Assembly (NCBI RefSeq): GCF_016859125.1
Contig: NZ_CP069338.1
Span: 4,899,501-4,963,500, forward strand
Source of the DNA: Archangium violaceum
GTDB taxonomy: Bacteria > Myxococcota > Myxococcia > Myxococcales > Myxococcaceae
DNA: 64,000 nt
Direction: 5' to 3'
The number at the start of each line of letters is the position of its first letter. The stretch's first letter is position 1. The position numbers were made by a program, and so were the translations under genes. Below the pieces are notes generated by a model. It saw nothing but the letters and a program-made list of their open reading frames with translations. It had not been told where the DNA came from and made no database searches. Below are positions 9,521 to 17,780 of this stretch, piece after piece.

Positions 9521-10573
9521 ATGGGCAAGACCGACATCCGTACTTGGGAAGGCGGGTACATCCGCAAGGACGCCAAAGGTAGGGACGTCTACATCATCCG
9601 GCGGCAAGTAAACGGGCAGCGCGTCACCATCAGCACGCGCGCCCACACCCCAAAGGCCGCCTTCGAGCATCTGCGGCGCTTTGAAGCTGACCCCGAGAGC
9701 TACTGCCCCGAGGGGTCGCGCGTTCGTCAGGCCGTCTACCTCGACGAGGCACTCGCTTTGGAGTTCCTCGTGTGGCTGCGTGACGTGAAGAAGAACTCTC
9801 GCGAGTGGCTGGAGAAGCAGAAGCGCTACCTCGCCTGGTGGGCGGATCAGCTCAAGGGACTGGATCTACGCGGTGGCTCCGGCCCGCGTCGTGTCTCCCT
9901 CACGGAGCACATCCTCCCGGCGCTGGAGCGTGCGCCCAACCGCACCCACCGCATCGCCGTCCTGAAGGCGTTCTACTCCTGGATGCGGAAGGAGAAGCAC
10001 CTGCTCAACGCCAACGAGGACCCGACGTTCCAGACGCTGGTGGTGCCCCAGGCGCGGCCCGAGCAGTGGAAGCGGACCAAGGTGATTCCCCGGGAGCACT
10101 ATCTGCTCGTGCGCGAGCACCTTGCACCGCACTGGCGCGACGGCATGGACGTGCAGGCGGGCACCGGGTGGCATGTCACCGAGGTCATCCGGTTTGCAAA
10201 GGCGGGCAGCATCGAGCCCTACCGGGGGGAAGCCGAGGGCATCGCGGGCGTGCTGGTGTGCCCGCAGACCAAGAGCGGGGAGCCCCTCCGAACGGCGGTG
10301 TCCGCCGAGGCGCTGGAGGCCGGGAAGCGGTTGCTGGAGCGGGGGACCTTCGGTCGCGAGAAATACGGCATGGCGATCAACGCGGCCTGTAAGGTGGCGG
10401 GTATCCCGCCCTTCACCCCGGGACGGTTCCGGCACTCCGTCGCCACCTGGGCCATCGAGAAGGGCGCGGCCCCTGCCAATGTGGCCGCGTTCCTCAATCA
10501 CAAGAGTGCGTCCACCACCCGGAGGTTCTACGCGACGCACGCCGTGCCGACGAAGGTCCCGACCCTGATATAG
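9521..10573 (+). CDS. int: Tyrosine recombinase (island integrase)
   Basis: A 350-residue integrase. It has an N-terminal arm-type region with beta-strands, a core-binding domain (about 75-180, KKNSREWLEKQKRYL) and a catalytic domain (about 195-345). Catalytic features: the Lys strand TKSGEPLRT, box II FRHSVATWAIEKG with Arg and His, LNHKSASTTRRFYATH with a likely His and nucleophile Tyr337. The first conserved Arg (normally TGxRxxE) is His218 here (TGWHVTEV), an unusual substitution. GGGGAG precedes ATG 9521. Its position next to attL marks it as the island's own recombinase. Confidence 0.93.
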   Translation: MGKTDIRTWEGGYIRKDAKGRDVYIIRRQVNGQRVTISTRAHTPKAAFEHLRRFEADPESYCPEGSRVRQAVYLDEALALEFLVWLRDVKKNSREWLEKQKRYLAWWADQLKGLDLRGGSGPRRVSLTEHILPALERAPNRTHRIAVLKAFYSWMRKEKHLLNANEDPTFQTLVVPQARPEQWKRTKVIPREHYLLVREHLAPHWRDGMDVQAGTGWHVTEVIRFAKAGSIEPYRGEAEGIAGVLVCPQTKSGEPLRTAVSAEALEAGKRLLERGTFGREKYGMAINAACKVAGIPPFTPGRFRHSVATWAIEKGAAPANVAAFLNHKSASTTRRFYATHAVPTKVPTLI

Positions 10574-10637
10574 CACCAAGCAACAGGCACCTCGGCTCCA
10601 GGCGGAGACCGGACCCTCCCGGATTTGACGGCGCCAT

Positions 10638-11744
10638 GTGCAACGCGGCTCAATCCGCCCCATGGTTCTACCGGCGCATGCTGCGTTCACCAGCTTTCCG
10701 TCCTCCCGCTGGTTCAGCGCCTTCCAGTCCGACCTGGGTGCTGCCACGCGCGTGCGCGTCGCGTCTGGCTATTTGGATGGTCCTGGGGCGTTGCGGTTGC
10801 GCGAAGCACTACACCCAGGAGTCACGGTGGAGGTGCTCACGTCGTTGAGCGGGTGCAGCCGCGATGCTGCTCAGACCCTCCATGGCATTCGCGGCCTCAC
10901 CTTGCGAGCAACACGCTCGACCGCGTTCCACTGGAAATGCGCTCTTGTCGAGACACCAGATGGCCGCATCCTCTGGGTGGGGTCTGCGAACTTCACTGGA
11001 AAGGGCACTGGCGGCGAGGGCGAGATGATGCTGCGGCTGGCGGGCACGGCGCTCCCCCGCCCCCTTTGGAAGGAGGTGCTTGAGGACTTCCAGCGGCACT
11101 TCGTGGCGGAGAGAACTCTTCAAGGCGAAGCGCTGCTCAAGGCGGTGCAGTCCCTCGTGGAAGACCGCGAGCGGCTCAGCTCCGCAGAGCGCGTCCTATG
11201 CGAGCGGGCGGCGGTAATCGGGAACATGCCCCAGAAGCCGACCGACGCGGCCCAGGACGCTTGGTTCATGATCTGGAAGCGAGAAGAGGCGGACCCGTTG
11301 CTTCAGCAGGTGCTCGAAGAGGCCAGGAGCGCGCACTCCAAATCACACTCCTTCTCCGTGGGAGAACTGCTTTCCGGTGAGCGCAGTTCGCTACGTACAG
11401 GCGCACTCGTGCTCGCGCTCACACAGGATACGGGGCTCTACTCGCTATCCAGAATCCTCAAGTGCCGTGCCTTTATGACCCAACCGGAGCCGCGATACTT
11501 CGTGGTGCTCGAACACCTCGCCCCGGATGTCACGGCCGGGGAGCCTGGCACTGCATTCCGGGAGCTTGAGGCGCTCCGTCGCGCGGAAGGCACCCCTCGG
11601 ATTGCGCCCATGCGGCCGGAGGTGGTTGCTCGTGTCGAGGGCATCTTCCGCCGCCATGCGCAACTCGTGGCGATATCGGCTCTCACGGATGACACGCCCG
11701 TGCCCGCCCCTCACCCGTGGCGTGCGCGTAAGCTCCCGGCGTGA
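10638..11744 (+). CDS. Phospholipase-D-like (HKD-motif) protein
   Basis: About 368 residues; GTG at 10638 or ATG at 10662 could be the start. The N-terminal third (RWFSAFQSDLGAATRVRVASGY, then FHWKCALVETPDGRILWVGSANFT) has one PLD-superfamily HxK...GSANF motif, as in PLD nucleases and in N-terminal domains of helicase/restriction proteins. The rest (LQGEALLKAVQSLVEDRERL...) is alpha-helical and not recognised. One HKD motif implies dimerisation if it is active. It is followed after 19 bases by a second gene that may be a nuclease, so the two could be a small defence pair; that is inference. Confidence 0.6.
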   Translation: MQRGSIRPMVLPAHAAFTSFPSSRWFSAFQSDLGAATRVRVASGYLDGPGALRLREALHPGVTVEVLTSLSGCSRDAAQTLHGIRGLTLRATRSTAFHWKCALVETPDGRILWVGSANFTGKGTGGEGEMMLRLAGTALPRPLWKEVLEDFQRHFVAERTLQGEALLKAVQSLVEDRERLSSAERVLCERAAVIGNMPQKPTDAAQDAWFMIWKREEADPLLQQVLEEARSAHSKSHSFSVGELLSGERSSLRTGALVLALTQDTGLYSLSRILKCRAFMTQPEPRYFVVLEHLAPDVTAGEPGTAFRELEALRRAEGTPRIAPMRPEVVARVEGIFRRHAQLVAISALTDDTPVPAPHPWRARKLPA

Positions 11745-11763
11745 TTCGCGGAGGGAAGAGAAC

Positions 11764-12291
11764 ATGGCGAAGGCGAAAACGGTGAGGAGCGCAGCCGATG
11801 TGCAGGCGCTCCGCGCGACGCTGCGAGCGACGGCAGCCCATGCGCGCAACCAGCTGCGCGCCCTCGTCGAGGCCGACGACATCCTCTCGCGCCTGAAATT
11901 CGAACGCCTGGGGTGCGATCCTCTGGACCTCAACGATAGCCAGAACCTGGCCGAGCAGATCGACCAGCAGGCCACATACGAAGCGGGAGTGGATGCGCTC
12001 GAGATGCTCATGCATCGGCACCCCGACCGAACCTGGAGCTTCGCTCCCGGCGCCCAAAGCATCGGCCACGACATTCAGAGCGACGATGGGAGTGTCGTGG
12101 CCGAGGTTTTTGCCGCAGTAAAGCCGAACAATAAGAACAAGCTGCGGAATGACGTCGAGAAGATTCGCGGTACGCCCGCGCTGTTTCGCTACGTCTTCTT
12201 CCGCTCCCCTGGGCACTCTCTGAGCGAGCGCCAGGACGGAGAAGTCACCGTGGTTTCCCTCGGACCTCGGAGCCACCGCGCTGGGGGCTGA
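11764..12291 (+). CDS. Unknown protein, possible PD-(D/E)XK-like nuclease
   Basis: A 175-residue protein. Residues 1-85 are helical; residues 95-130 (GHDIQSDDGSVVAEVFAAVKP then KNKLRNDVEKIRG) resemble the Asp...Glu-x-x-Lys core of restriction-endonuclease-fold proteins, but the catalytic spacing is uncertain. GAGGGAAGAG just before ATG 11764 is a fair ribosome site. It is co-directional with the PLD-like gene at a 19-base gap, so the two are probably cotranscribed. Confidence 0.5.
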   Translation: MAKAKTVRSAADVQALRATLRATAAHARNQLRALVEADDILSRLKFERLGCDPLDLNDSQNLAEQIDQQATYEAGVDALEMLMHRHPDRTWSFAPGAQSIGHDIQSDDGSVVAEVFAAVKPNNKNKLRNDVEKIRGTPALFRYVFFRSPGHSLSERQDGEVTVVSLGPRSHRAGG

Positions 12292-12314
12292 CACTGCGTT
12301 CCAACCCCTTGGCT

Positions 12315-12719
12315 TTACAGCTTCAGTGCTCGGATGCCGTCGCCAGGGCTGCGCGAGCCTGCGGGGCGAGGCCGTGGTGCGCGCCTCCTCGGTTCCGGCA
12401 TGGTGCTGTCGAAACCCTCTTGGGCGAGCCGCTCCACCTCGGTGGCGGGCACCTTGCGCTTGCCGTTGGCCTTCACCGTCCGGAGCTGGCCCGTTTGGAT
12501 GAGGGAGACGAGGGTGGTGTTCCGGTCGACCCCCAGGCGCCGGGCTGCCTCCCGCTGGCTGAGCAATTGGGCATGGGGATTAGGGCGCCTGCGCGTGGGA
12601 GTCTTCGGGTGTCTCTTCTCGAGCGCGCTGGCGATGGTGGTGAGGGTTGCGTTGATTGCTCGGAGCTCCTCATGGATGCCCTCGATGGCCGAGAGCAGGG
12701 CACTGCGACTTGACGACAC
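12315..12719 (-). CDS. Helix-turn-helix (excisionase-like) DNA-binding protein
   Basis: A 134-residue protein starting at GTG 12719. Residues 1-35 form a helix/coiled coil (AIEGIHEELRAINATLTTI). Residues about 50-95 (LLSQREAARRLGVDRNTTLV through KVPATEVERLAQEG) are a MerR/excisionase-type winged helix. The tail is Arg/Pro rich. It probably regulates island genes or assists recombination directionality, but it lies about 3 kb from attL with no excision genes nearby. It is convergent with the gene at 11764. Confidence 0.6.
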   Translation of the reverse strand: MSSSRSALLSAIEGIHEELRAINATLTTIASALEKRHPKTPTRRRPNPHAQLLSQREAARRLGVDRNTTLVSLIQTGQLRTVKANGKRKVPATEVERLAQEGFDSTMPEPRRRAPRPRPAGSRSPGDGIRALKL

Positions 12720-13103
12720 GACGCCACGTTCGCGCCTGGGTACGCGGGCGCGTCCATCGACGAGGTGCCGGTTCGTCTATCGCGACGTTGCGTCGCGGGA
12801 CCGGCGGCGTGTTCTACCGGAGGCATCCTGTAAGAGCCGGCTCAGGTGCGGCTCCTCCGGGTCAGGCCAACTGCACTGCCATATGCCGAGGTCGGCCCGG
12901 TGGCCTTCCTCGCGCTATGAGTTCGCGGGTCCGGCCGTGCCGCCGGAGCACCGCAGCCTGCATTGCAGGCCCTCGGTTAACGGCCTGCCCGCGTTTCACG
13001 GGAGGCACGTCGTACCTGGGATTAACCAAGACCCCAGGGGGATGCCATCCAAAAAGAGGCGCCGTCAATGCTGACCGGTACCTCCCCTCCTCGAGCTGCG
13101 GGG
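12720..13103. other. 384-base gap, no convincing gene
   Basis: Open frames here look like shadows. The stretch has several strong local inverted repeats, for example GCCTGCATTGCAGGC at about 12956-12970 and a pair around GCCTGCCCGCG...CGGGAGGC (12993-13011). These would make a folded transcript possible, but no known RNA family was recognised. Confidence 0.4.
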
Positions 13104-13274
13104 CTACTGCCAATCGCGATGGGCCCCAATGTCATACGGACTGCTGCTTCCGTACGAACGGCGATTGAACGACTCGGCGCCGCTGAGCTCCTCGGCGACG
13201 ATCAGGAGGACGGCGGCCACAATGCGCCGCGTCATCCGCGAGCGCAGGATGCGCTTCAGGGCTATCCACCACAC
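13104..13274 (-). CDS. Small single-span membrane protein
   Basis: A 56-residue peptide read from GTG 13272-13274. An AAGGAGAGAG ribosome site lies 5-8 bases upstream, and this decides the start. Residues 3-30 (basic ALKRILRSRMTRR then IVAAVLLIVAEELSG) would make one membrane or signal-anchor helix; the remainder is polar. Function unknown. It lies between two minus-strand genes and could share a promoter with the gene at 13366. Confidence 0.45.
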   Translation of the reverse strand: MWWIALKRILRSRMTRRIVAAVLLIVAEELSGAESFNRRSYGSSSPYDIGAHRDWQ

Positions 13275-13365
13275 GGGCTCTCTCCTTCCACCCTGCCGCG
13301 GCAAGACTTCGGGGTTGTGCATCTGGTGAAAGGCGAGAAGCAGCCCGAGGAAGATCGTGGTTCTC

Positions 13366-13797
13366 TTATGGGCTTGGTTGCGTCGGCTCTTCGCGCTTCG
13401 CCTCGGCCTCGGCCTTCGCCAGAAGGCGGCGAAGGTGAATTACGCGCTGGGCCGCCGTCCACGGGCGCAGGCGAACATCGGCGTCACCGAGTTCGTTCTC
13501 GGGGACACTGTTGTGCGTGGCCAGGAGTTCGCGCGGGTCTGTCTCACAGCTCAGCACCCGCCGCAGGTGGGTCATGCGCGCGGTCACGAGCACCAACAGG
13601 CTATTGAGGGCCAGCGGCGTTTGTGCAGCCGTTTCCTCGCTGCCCAGGGACTTCATGGCCAGGAGCTCGGCGAGATTAGCCGCTCCAGTCAGAGCCTCCT
13701 CGATCAACGAGAGTTCTCCGGAAAGTGAAAGCAGCTGCGTGCCCTCGCCGTTGGGCGGCGGGGGCTGCGCGCAGTCGATGACGGTGAGTTCGGTCAT
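13366..13797 (-). CDS. Hypothetical helical protein
   Basis: A 143-residue protein from ATG 13797 (MTELTVIDCAQPPP). After a Pro-rich start, residues 30-85 and 110-135 are predicted long helices (SLIEEALTGAANLAELLAMK, RVIHLRRLLAKAEAEAKRE). No domain recognised. It resembles small island-encoded proteins of unknown role and lies upstream of the small membrane protein on the same strand. Confidence 0.5.
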   Translation of the reverse strand: MTELTVIDCAQPPPPNGEGTQLLSLSGELSLIEEALTGAANLAELLAMKSLGSEETAAQTPLALNSLLVLVTARMTHLRRVLSCETDPRELLATHNSVPENELGDADVRLRPWTAAQRVIHLRRLLAKAEAEAKREEPTQPSP

Positions 13798-14415
13798 GGG
13801 TTGGTCCTCCGCCTCCGGCAGGTTCTTGGAGGCCGGCAAGAGCCCGTGTGCGCGCGTGTGCCAGCGCGCCAGCGGACGATGGTGGTGAAAGGGGACGGCA
13901 GGAGGCGGCTCGCTCCGGGCGGCGCACCGTCGCGTCGCGGAGCTATGTGCCTCTGACCCTTATACCGCCGCTGCTCGCTTCTCTTCGGGGTGCAAGCCCC
14001 TTCGAGCGTGCCGCGGTGCCGGACTCCAGGTTCCAGGACAGGCGGCCAATCATCACGGCTTGCCTCCGGCACGAGAGCTGAGCAAGATGTCCGGTGCAGT
14101 ACGCCCAGTGTGGTTTTTTGTAGTACGCCCAGTAGTTGCCAGTGCAAGCCCGCGTCCCGTGCGCCGCACGGGCTCGCCTTGAGGGGGCTTGGACATAGGG
14201 ACGGCAGGCGTCACCGCCGCCCTACTTGTTGCGCCGACGAGCCGTTGCCCTCATGCGTCGCGCCCTGGCCGCCCATTGCCCCACAGCCAAGAAGATGCGC
14301 CCGCCGCAGCACGCGGACGGTCGAGGTGTGTGTGGCACGCCCAAGGAGGCCCTGATGTCCGGGGCAAAGCCAATGACAACTAATCGGATTTTCAAGAGCT
14401 TTAGAGGATATCTGG
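13798..14415. other. 618-base region upstream of the radical SAM/ATPase gene
   Basis: No gene is supported. It should hold the divergent promoters of the genes at 13797 (minus) and 14416 (plus). It contains a pair of 12-base direct repeats (listed separately) and an A+T-richer stretch at 14365-14415 directly before the start codon. Confidence 0.45.
14098..14133 (+). repeat. Pair of 12-bp direct repeats AGTACGCCCAGT
   Basis: AGTACGCCCAGT occurs at 14098-14109 and again at 14122-14133, 24 bases apart centre to centre (about two helical turns), separated by a T6 run. Spacing on one DNA face fits a protein-binding site. It lies about 280 bases before the radical SAM/ATPase fusion gene. Role inferred only. 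Confidence 0.5.
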
Positions 14416-16776
14416 ATGAAAACCCAAGAGCGGAAGACGGCATTCATCCGCCGGTTTGCGGGGCCGGGTGACGGCTCCGGCATCGTCTGCTTCAAGTTCT
14501 GGCAGCTCGTCCCTGCGATGGGCTGCCCCTTCCGGTGCAGCTACTGCTTCCTCCAGGACCAGCTGTACTTCCGCTTCAATCCGGAGACGCTGGCCGGCCT
14601 CGTCTACACGAACATCGCGGACATGGTGGGCGAGGTGGAGAAGTGGCTCGAGGACCCCATTCCCAAGATGCTCATCGTGGGCGAGCTCCAGGACGGGCTC
14701 GTCTTCGACCCGGCCTACAAGAAGGTGAATGGCACGTCGCTGACGCACCTGCTCGTGCCCCTCTTCGCGGCGCAGACTCGTCACCGGCTCATCTTCCTCA
14801 CCAAGGCCACCACGATTGAAAATGCCCTCGAGCTGCCGCCCACGCCGCAGGTGGTGTTCTCCTGGTCGGTGAACGCCGAGTACATCGGGACCACCTTCGA
14901 GCATGGGGCCCCGCCGCCGTCGGAGCGCTTCGAGGCCGCACGCCGGATGAAGGAGGCGGGCTGGCCCATCCGCTTCCGGCTGGACCCGATGGTGCCGTAC
15001 CCGGGCTGGCAGGAGGGGTACGCGGAGGCCATCGAGCGCATCAACGCGCTGGAGCCGGAGATGGTGACACTGGGCTCGCTTCGGGCCACGTCACCCAAGT
15101 CTCTGCGCAGCGCCGCCGAGAAGAACGGCCGGGACGCCAGCATCTTCGACTACCTCGGCGAGGAGCGCGACGCCTCGGGCTTCAAGTACCGCGTGCCCGA
15201 GGAGGTGCAGCTGGAGATGTTCCGCTTCGCCCTCGACCGTCTTGCGCCTCGGGTGGTGCCGGCCCTCTGCAAGGAGGACGCGGGCCTCTGGCGCCGGCTG
15301 GGCCTGCCCTTCCGGGGCTGCCACTGCCTGCTAGGCGGGCAGGACGCGCTGGTGGACGGGGCGGCCGAGCAGGTGGCGGTGGAAACCGACGTCCTGCCGG
15401 TGCCGTCGACCTTGCCGCTCCCCGGGCCTGAGCTGCACCTGTTGCCGCCGGGCGTGACCAACCCCGGTGAGTGGCCGCTCGCCGATGCTTCCGCCGTGCC
15501 CGACAGCTCCGGCCAGGAGAGGGGGGAGGTGAACCACTCGCCTGCCGAGGGGACGGCCTGCTCGCATGCGCAGTTGCCTCCGGGGCCGTCCGACGATGGT
15601 TCCGCCGCCGTTGCGTCCGCCGCCATGGACCAGTCCGTGCCGGAGGAAATGCCCTCGATTTCCATTGGAGATTCAGGGGCTTGCGAGGAGGGGCAGCACG
15701 CCACTCAGGCGCCGGAGCTCGTGCTTGAGGCGGCGGCGGAACCAAATCCGCACGAGGTGTCCGCTCCCGGTGGCGGTCAGCAAGAGGACGTGGTCGGGCA
15801 CCGGGACCTCCAGGTGTCCCGGAGGGCTGGGGGCCCACGGAGAGGGCTCAAGTCCTGGACGGCTGCGGAGGTGGCCCGTACGACGCCCGCTGAGGTGCGA
15901 TGGATCGCGCGTCCGTGGGTGGCCGAGGGAGCGATCACGATCGTGGACGGCAAGCCGAAGCTGGCCGGCAAGTCCACCTGGGTGGCGCACCTGGTGAAGC
16001 ACGTGCTCACGGGCTCGGAGTTCCTCGACGAGCTCACCACGCGCTCACCCGTGGTGCTCCTCACTGAGGAGCGCCCCGTCACTCTCCGGCGCCTGCTGGA
16101 GCGCGTGGGGATCGCTGATTCCATCGACCTGCACGTCATCTTCTACCAGGACGTGCGACACCTTCCCTGGGATGCGCTGGTAAAGCAGGCGGTCGACAAG
16201 TGCCGAGAAGTCGGGGCGAAGCTGCTCATCATCGACACGCTGGCCCAGTTCAGCGGCATCCCGGAGAGCTCTAGCGGCAAGGCCCTGGACGCCGTCCGGC
16301 CTCTTCAGGCCGCCGCGGAGCAGGGGTTGGGCATCGTCGCCGTCCGCCACGAGCGCAAGAGCGGCGGGGGCGTCGGGGACTCCGGCCGCGGCAGCTCGGC
16401 CCTCACCGGGGCGGTGGACATCATCGTGGCCCTCCAGCGGCCACCCAATCACACGGGGCAGGTGCGCATTCTCCACGCCCTCTCCCGCTACGAGGAGACG
16501 CCGTCCACCCTGACCATCGAGCTCGGGGACGAGGGCTACAGCGTGCGCGAGGGACTCGATATCGAGGCCCAGGACCTCGAGCGCGCCCTTCTTCTCGCCG
16601 TGCCCGACACCGAGGAGGACGCGAAGACGGCCGACGAGCTGATGGATAAGACGGGCCTGAAGAAGACCAAGGCGCGCGAGGCTCTCGCCCGGATGGTGAA
16701 GGAGGGGAAACTCTTGCAGACCGGCACCGGCCGCAAGGGCGCGCCGTATCGCTACTGGCGGCTCGCTACTTCGTAG
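14416..16776 (+). CDS. Fusion of SplB-like radical SAM domain with RepA-type AAA ATPase
   Basis: One uninterrupted 786-codon frame. Residues 25-330 are a radical SAM domain of the spore-photoproduct-lyase-like group: CPFRCSYC gives Cys37, Cys41 and Cys44 for the 4Fe-4S/SAM cluster, and it ends with the typical ALCKEDAGLWRRLGL...GCHCLL. Residues about 335-475 are a low-complexity Pro/Gly/Ala/Glu linker. Residues about 485-700 are a RecA-fold AAA_25/RepA hexameric ATPase: Walker A GKPKLAGKST (Lys519), Walker B KLLIIDTLAQF (Asp607), then AVRHERKSGGG. Residues 720-786 form a winged helix (TADELMDKTGLKKTKAREALARM). RepA-type ATPases unwind plasmid DNA; SplB-like enzymes repair or modify nucleic acid by radical chemistry. 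The pairing in one chain is unusual. Confidence 0.85.
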   Translation: MKTQERKTAFIRRFAGPGDGSGIVCFKFWQLVPAMGCPFRCSYCFLQDQLYFRFNPETLAGLVYTNIADMVGEVEKWLEDPIPKMLIVGELQDGLVFDPAYKKVNGTSLTHLLVPLFAAQTRHRLIFLTKATTIENALELPPTPQVVFSWSVNAEYIGTTFEHGAPPPSERFEAARRMKEAGWPIRFRLDPMVPYPGWQEGYAEAIERINALEPEMVTLGSLRATSPKSLRSAAEKNGRDASIFDYLGEERDASGFKYRVPEEVQLEMFRFALDRLAPRVVPALCKEDAGLWRRLGLPFRGCHCLLGGQDALVDGAAEQVAVETDVLPVPSTLPLPGPELHLLPPGVTNPGEWPLADASAVPDSSGQERGEVNHSPAEGTACSHAQLPPGPSDDGSAAVASAAMDQSVPEEMPSISIGDSGACEEGQHATQAPELVLEAAAEPNPHEVSAPGGGQQEDVVGHRDLQVSRRAGGPRRGLKSWTAAEVARTTPAEVRWIARPWVAEGAITIVDGKPKLAGKSTWVAHLVKHVLTGSEFLDELTTRSPVVLLTEERPVTLRRLLERVGIADSIDLHVIFYQDVRHLPWDALVKQAVDKCREVGAKLLIIDTLAQFSGIPESSSGKALDAVRPLQAAAEQGLGIVAVRHERKSGGGVGDSGRGSSALTGAVDIIVALQRPPNHTGQVRILHALSRYEETPSTLTIELGDEGYSVREGLDIEAQDLERALLLAVPDTEEDAKTADELMDKTGLKKTKAREALARMVKEGKLLQTGTGRKGAPYRYWRLATS

Positions 16777-16792
16777 CGCCACGGGGTGGGGT

Positions 16793-16832
16793 CTACGGCG
16801 AGGACTGGCTTTCGGTCCTCGTCGTAGTCTTT
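16793..16832 (+). terminator. Intrinsic terminator after the fusion gene
   Basis: A 13-bp stem, CTACGGCGAGGAC (16793-16805) with GTCCTCGTCGTAG (16815-16827), one G-U pair, followed by TCTTTCC. It lies 17 bases after the stop and separates this gene from the convergent gene at 16870. Confidence 0.75.
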
Positions 16833-16869
16833 CCGCGTCGACGGTGCCGGCGGTACGGCTTGGTCGGAG

Positions 16870-17289
16870 TCAAATCTGTGCCGCCTTCAGCATCTCATAC
16901 ACAGCCTTGGCCTTCGCGGCCTTCTCCCTCCAGCGCTGGGATTCGGCGTGCAGCCAGGTGTCTCGCGCGAACGACAGCGTTTGCCCGAGAGCGAGCCGGC
17001 GGTGGTAGGCGGCATCCTCTCGGCGCTCGAGCGTCTTGCCGGCGTATTGGAGAGCCCACCAGCCGTCGGTGGTCCATTTGGTGTCGGGGTAGCTGCGCAT
17101 GAGCTTGGAGAAGACCGCGAGCGCCGCGGCCGCAGACGCATCGTCCCGGACCTCGCGAAGCACGCGCAGCTGTTCGTCCCATCGCTGCTGGCCCACGAGT
17201 TCAAGCACGAGCGGCATGAGGGTGCGCGCGCACCAGTCGGCATGACTGAAGGCGTCCTGAATCTCTTTCGGAGTGAGTGCTGGAGGCAT
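16870..17289 (-). CDS. Hypothetical helical protein
   Basis: A 139-residue soluble protein with several amphipathic helices (IQDAFSHADWCARTLMPLVLE, ASAAAALAVFSKLMRSYPDT) that could form a TPR-like stack. No catalytic motif is visible. It ends head-to-head with the terminator of the fusion gene. Third-position GC is normal for the host, supporting a real gene. Function unknown. Confidence 0.5.
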   Translation of the reverse strand: MPPALTPKEIQDAFSHADWCARTLMPLVLELVGQQRWDEQLRVLREVRDDASAAAALAVFSKLMRSYPDTKWTTDGWWALQYAGKTLERREDAAYHRRLALGQTLSFARDTWLHAESQRWREKAAKAKAVYEMLKAAQI

Positions 17290-17417
17290 GCCAGAAGCAT
17301 AGGACGTGAAGCGAGATCGCCTCGTTCACGGGGGCCTCCCGAGGGGTTTGGCCGTTTCGTCCTATGTTTCTATGGGGATTTATTCGGCATTTTTCTCTGA
17401 ATTTCCCCGGAGGACGC

Positions 17418-17594
17418 ATGCACCCAAATTCGTTCACGACGACCATCACCATGCCGCTGGAGCTCCGGGCGGAGCTGGACAAGGTGAAGGCCCAGCACGC
17501 CCGCCGCACCGGCAAGCGGCCGCCCATCAACACTCTCATCCTGGAGGCACTCCAGCAGTACGTGGTGCGTGAGCGCGCCACCGCGGAGGAGTGA
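17418..17594 (+). CDS. Small ribbon-helix-helix-like protein
   Basis: A 58-residue peptide from ATG 17418, preceded by CCGGAGG at 17408-17414. The pattern NSFTTTITMPLELRAELDKVKAQHA then RPPINTLILEALQQYV is a beta-strand followed by two helices, as in RHH (CopG/Arc) repressors and plasmid copy or partition regulators. Its place just upstream of the SF3 helicase suggests a role in replication control; that is inference. The next small gene begins 5 bases after its stop. Confidence 0.6.
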   Translation: MHPNSFTTTITMPLELRAELDKVKAQHARRTGKRPPINTLILEALQQYVVRERATAEE

Positions 17595-17599
17595 GCGCC

Positions 17600-17716
17600 A
17601 TGGGGCTCATCATCCCCTCGGGCTTGAAGGCTCCCATGGTGGACTACGCCATCGCCCCGGCGAAATGCGGCCTGGCCGTGGTGGCGCCGCATCACCCCAT
17701 CATCGAACCCGATTGA
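17600..17716 (+). CDS. 38-residue small protein
   Basis: ATG 17600 follows GGAGGA (17585-17590) by about 9 bases and lies 5 bases after the stop of the RHH-like gene, so the two are probably cotranslated. The peptide (MGLIIPSGLKAPMVDYAIAP at the start) has no recognised domain. Support is the ribosome site, the tight spacing and the normal codon use. Confidence 0.4.
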   Translation: MGLIIPSGLKAPMVDYAIAPAKCGLAVVAPHHPIIEPD

Positions 17717-17730
17717 AACTCTAACAACGA

Positions 17731-17758
17731 AAAAACCCCGGCGGTGGGACGCCGGGGT
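17731..17758. terminator. 9-bp hairpin with flanking A tract
   Basis: ACCCCGGCG (17735-17743) pairs with CGCCGGGGT (17750-17758). A run of six A precedes the stem, so the U-tract appears only in minus-strand RNA; on the plus strand the stem is followed by CACTCACAAC. It could be a bidirectional attenuator between the small genes and the SF3 helicase. Direction uncertain. Confidence 0.5.
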
Positions 17759-17780
17759 CACTCACAACAGAAAAGTCACC

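Noticed and set aside
12862-13113. Minus-strand 83-codon frame
   Set aside because: No ribosome site and no protein-like pattern; it lies in a stretch of inverted repeats.
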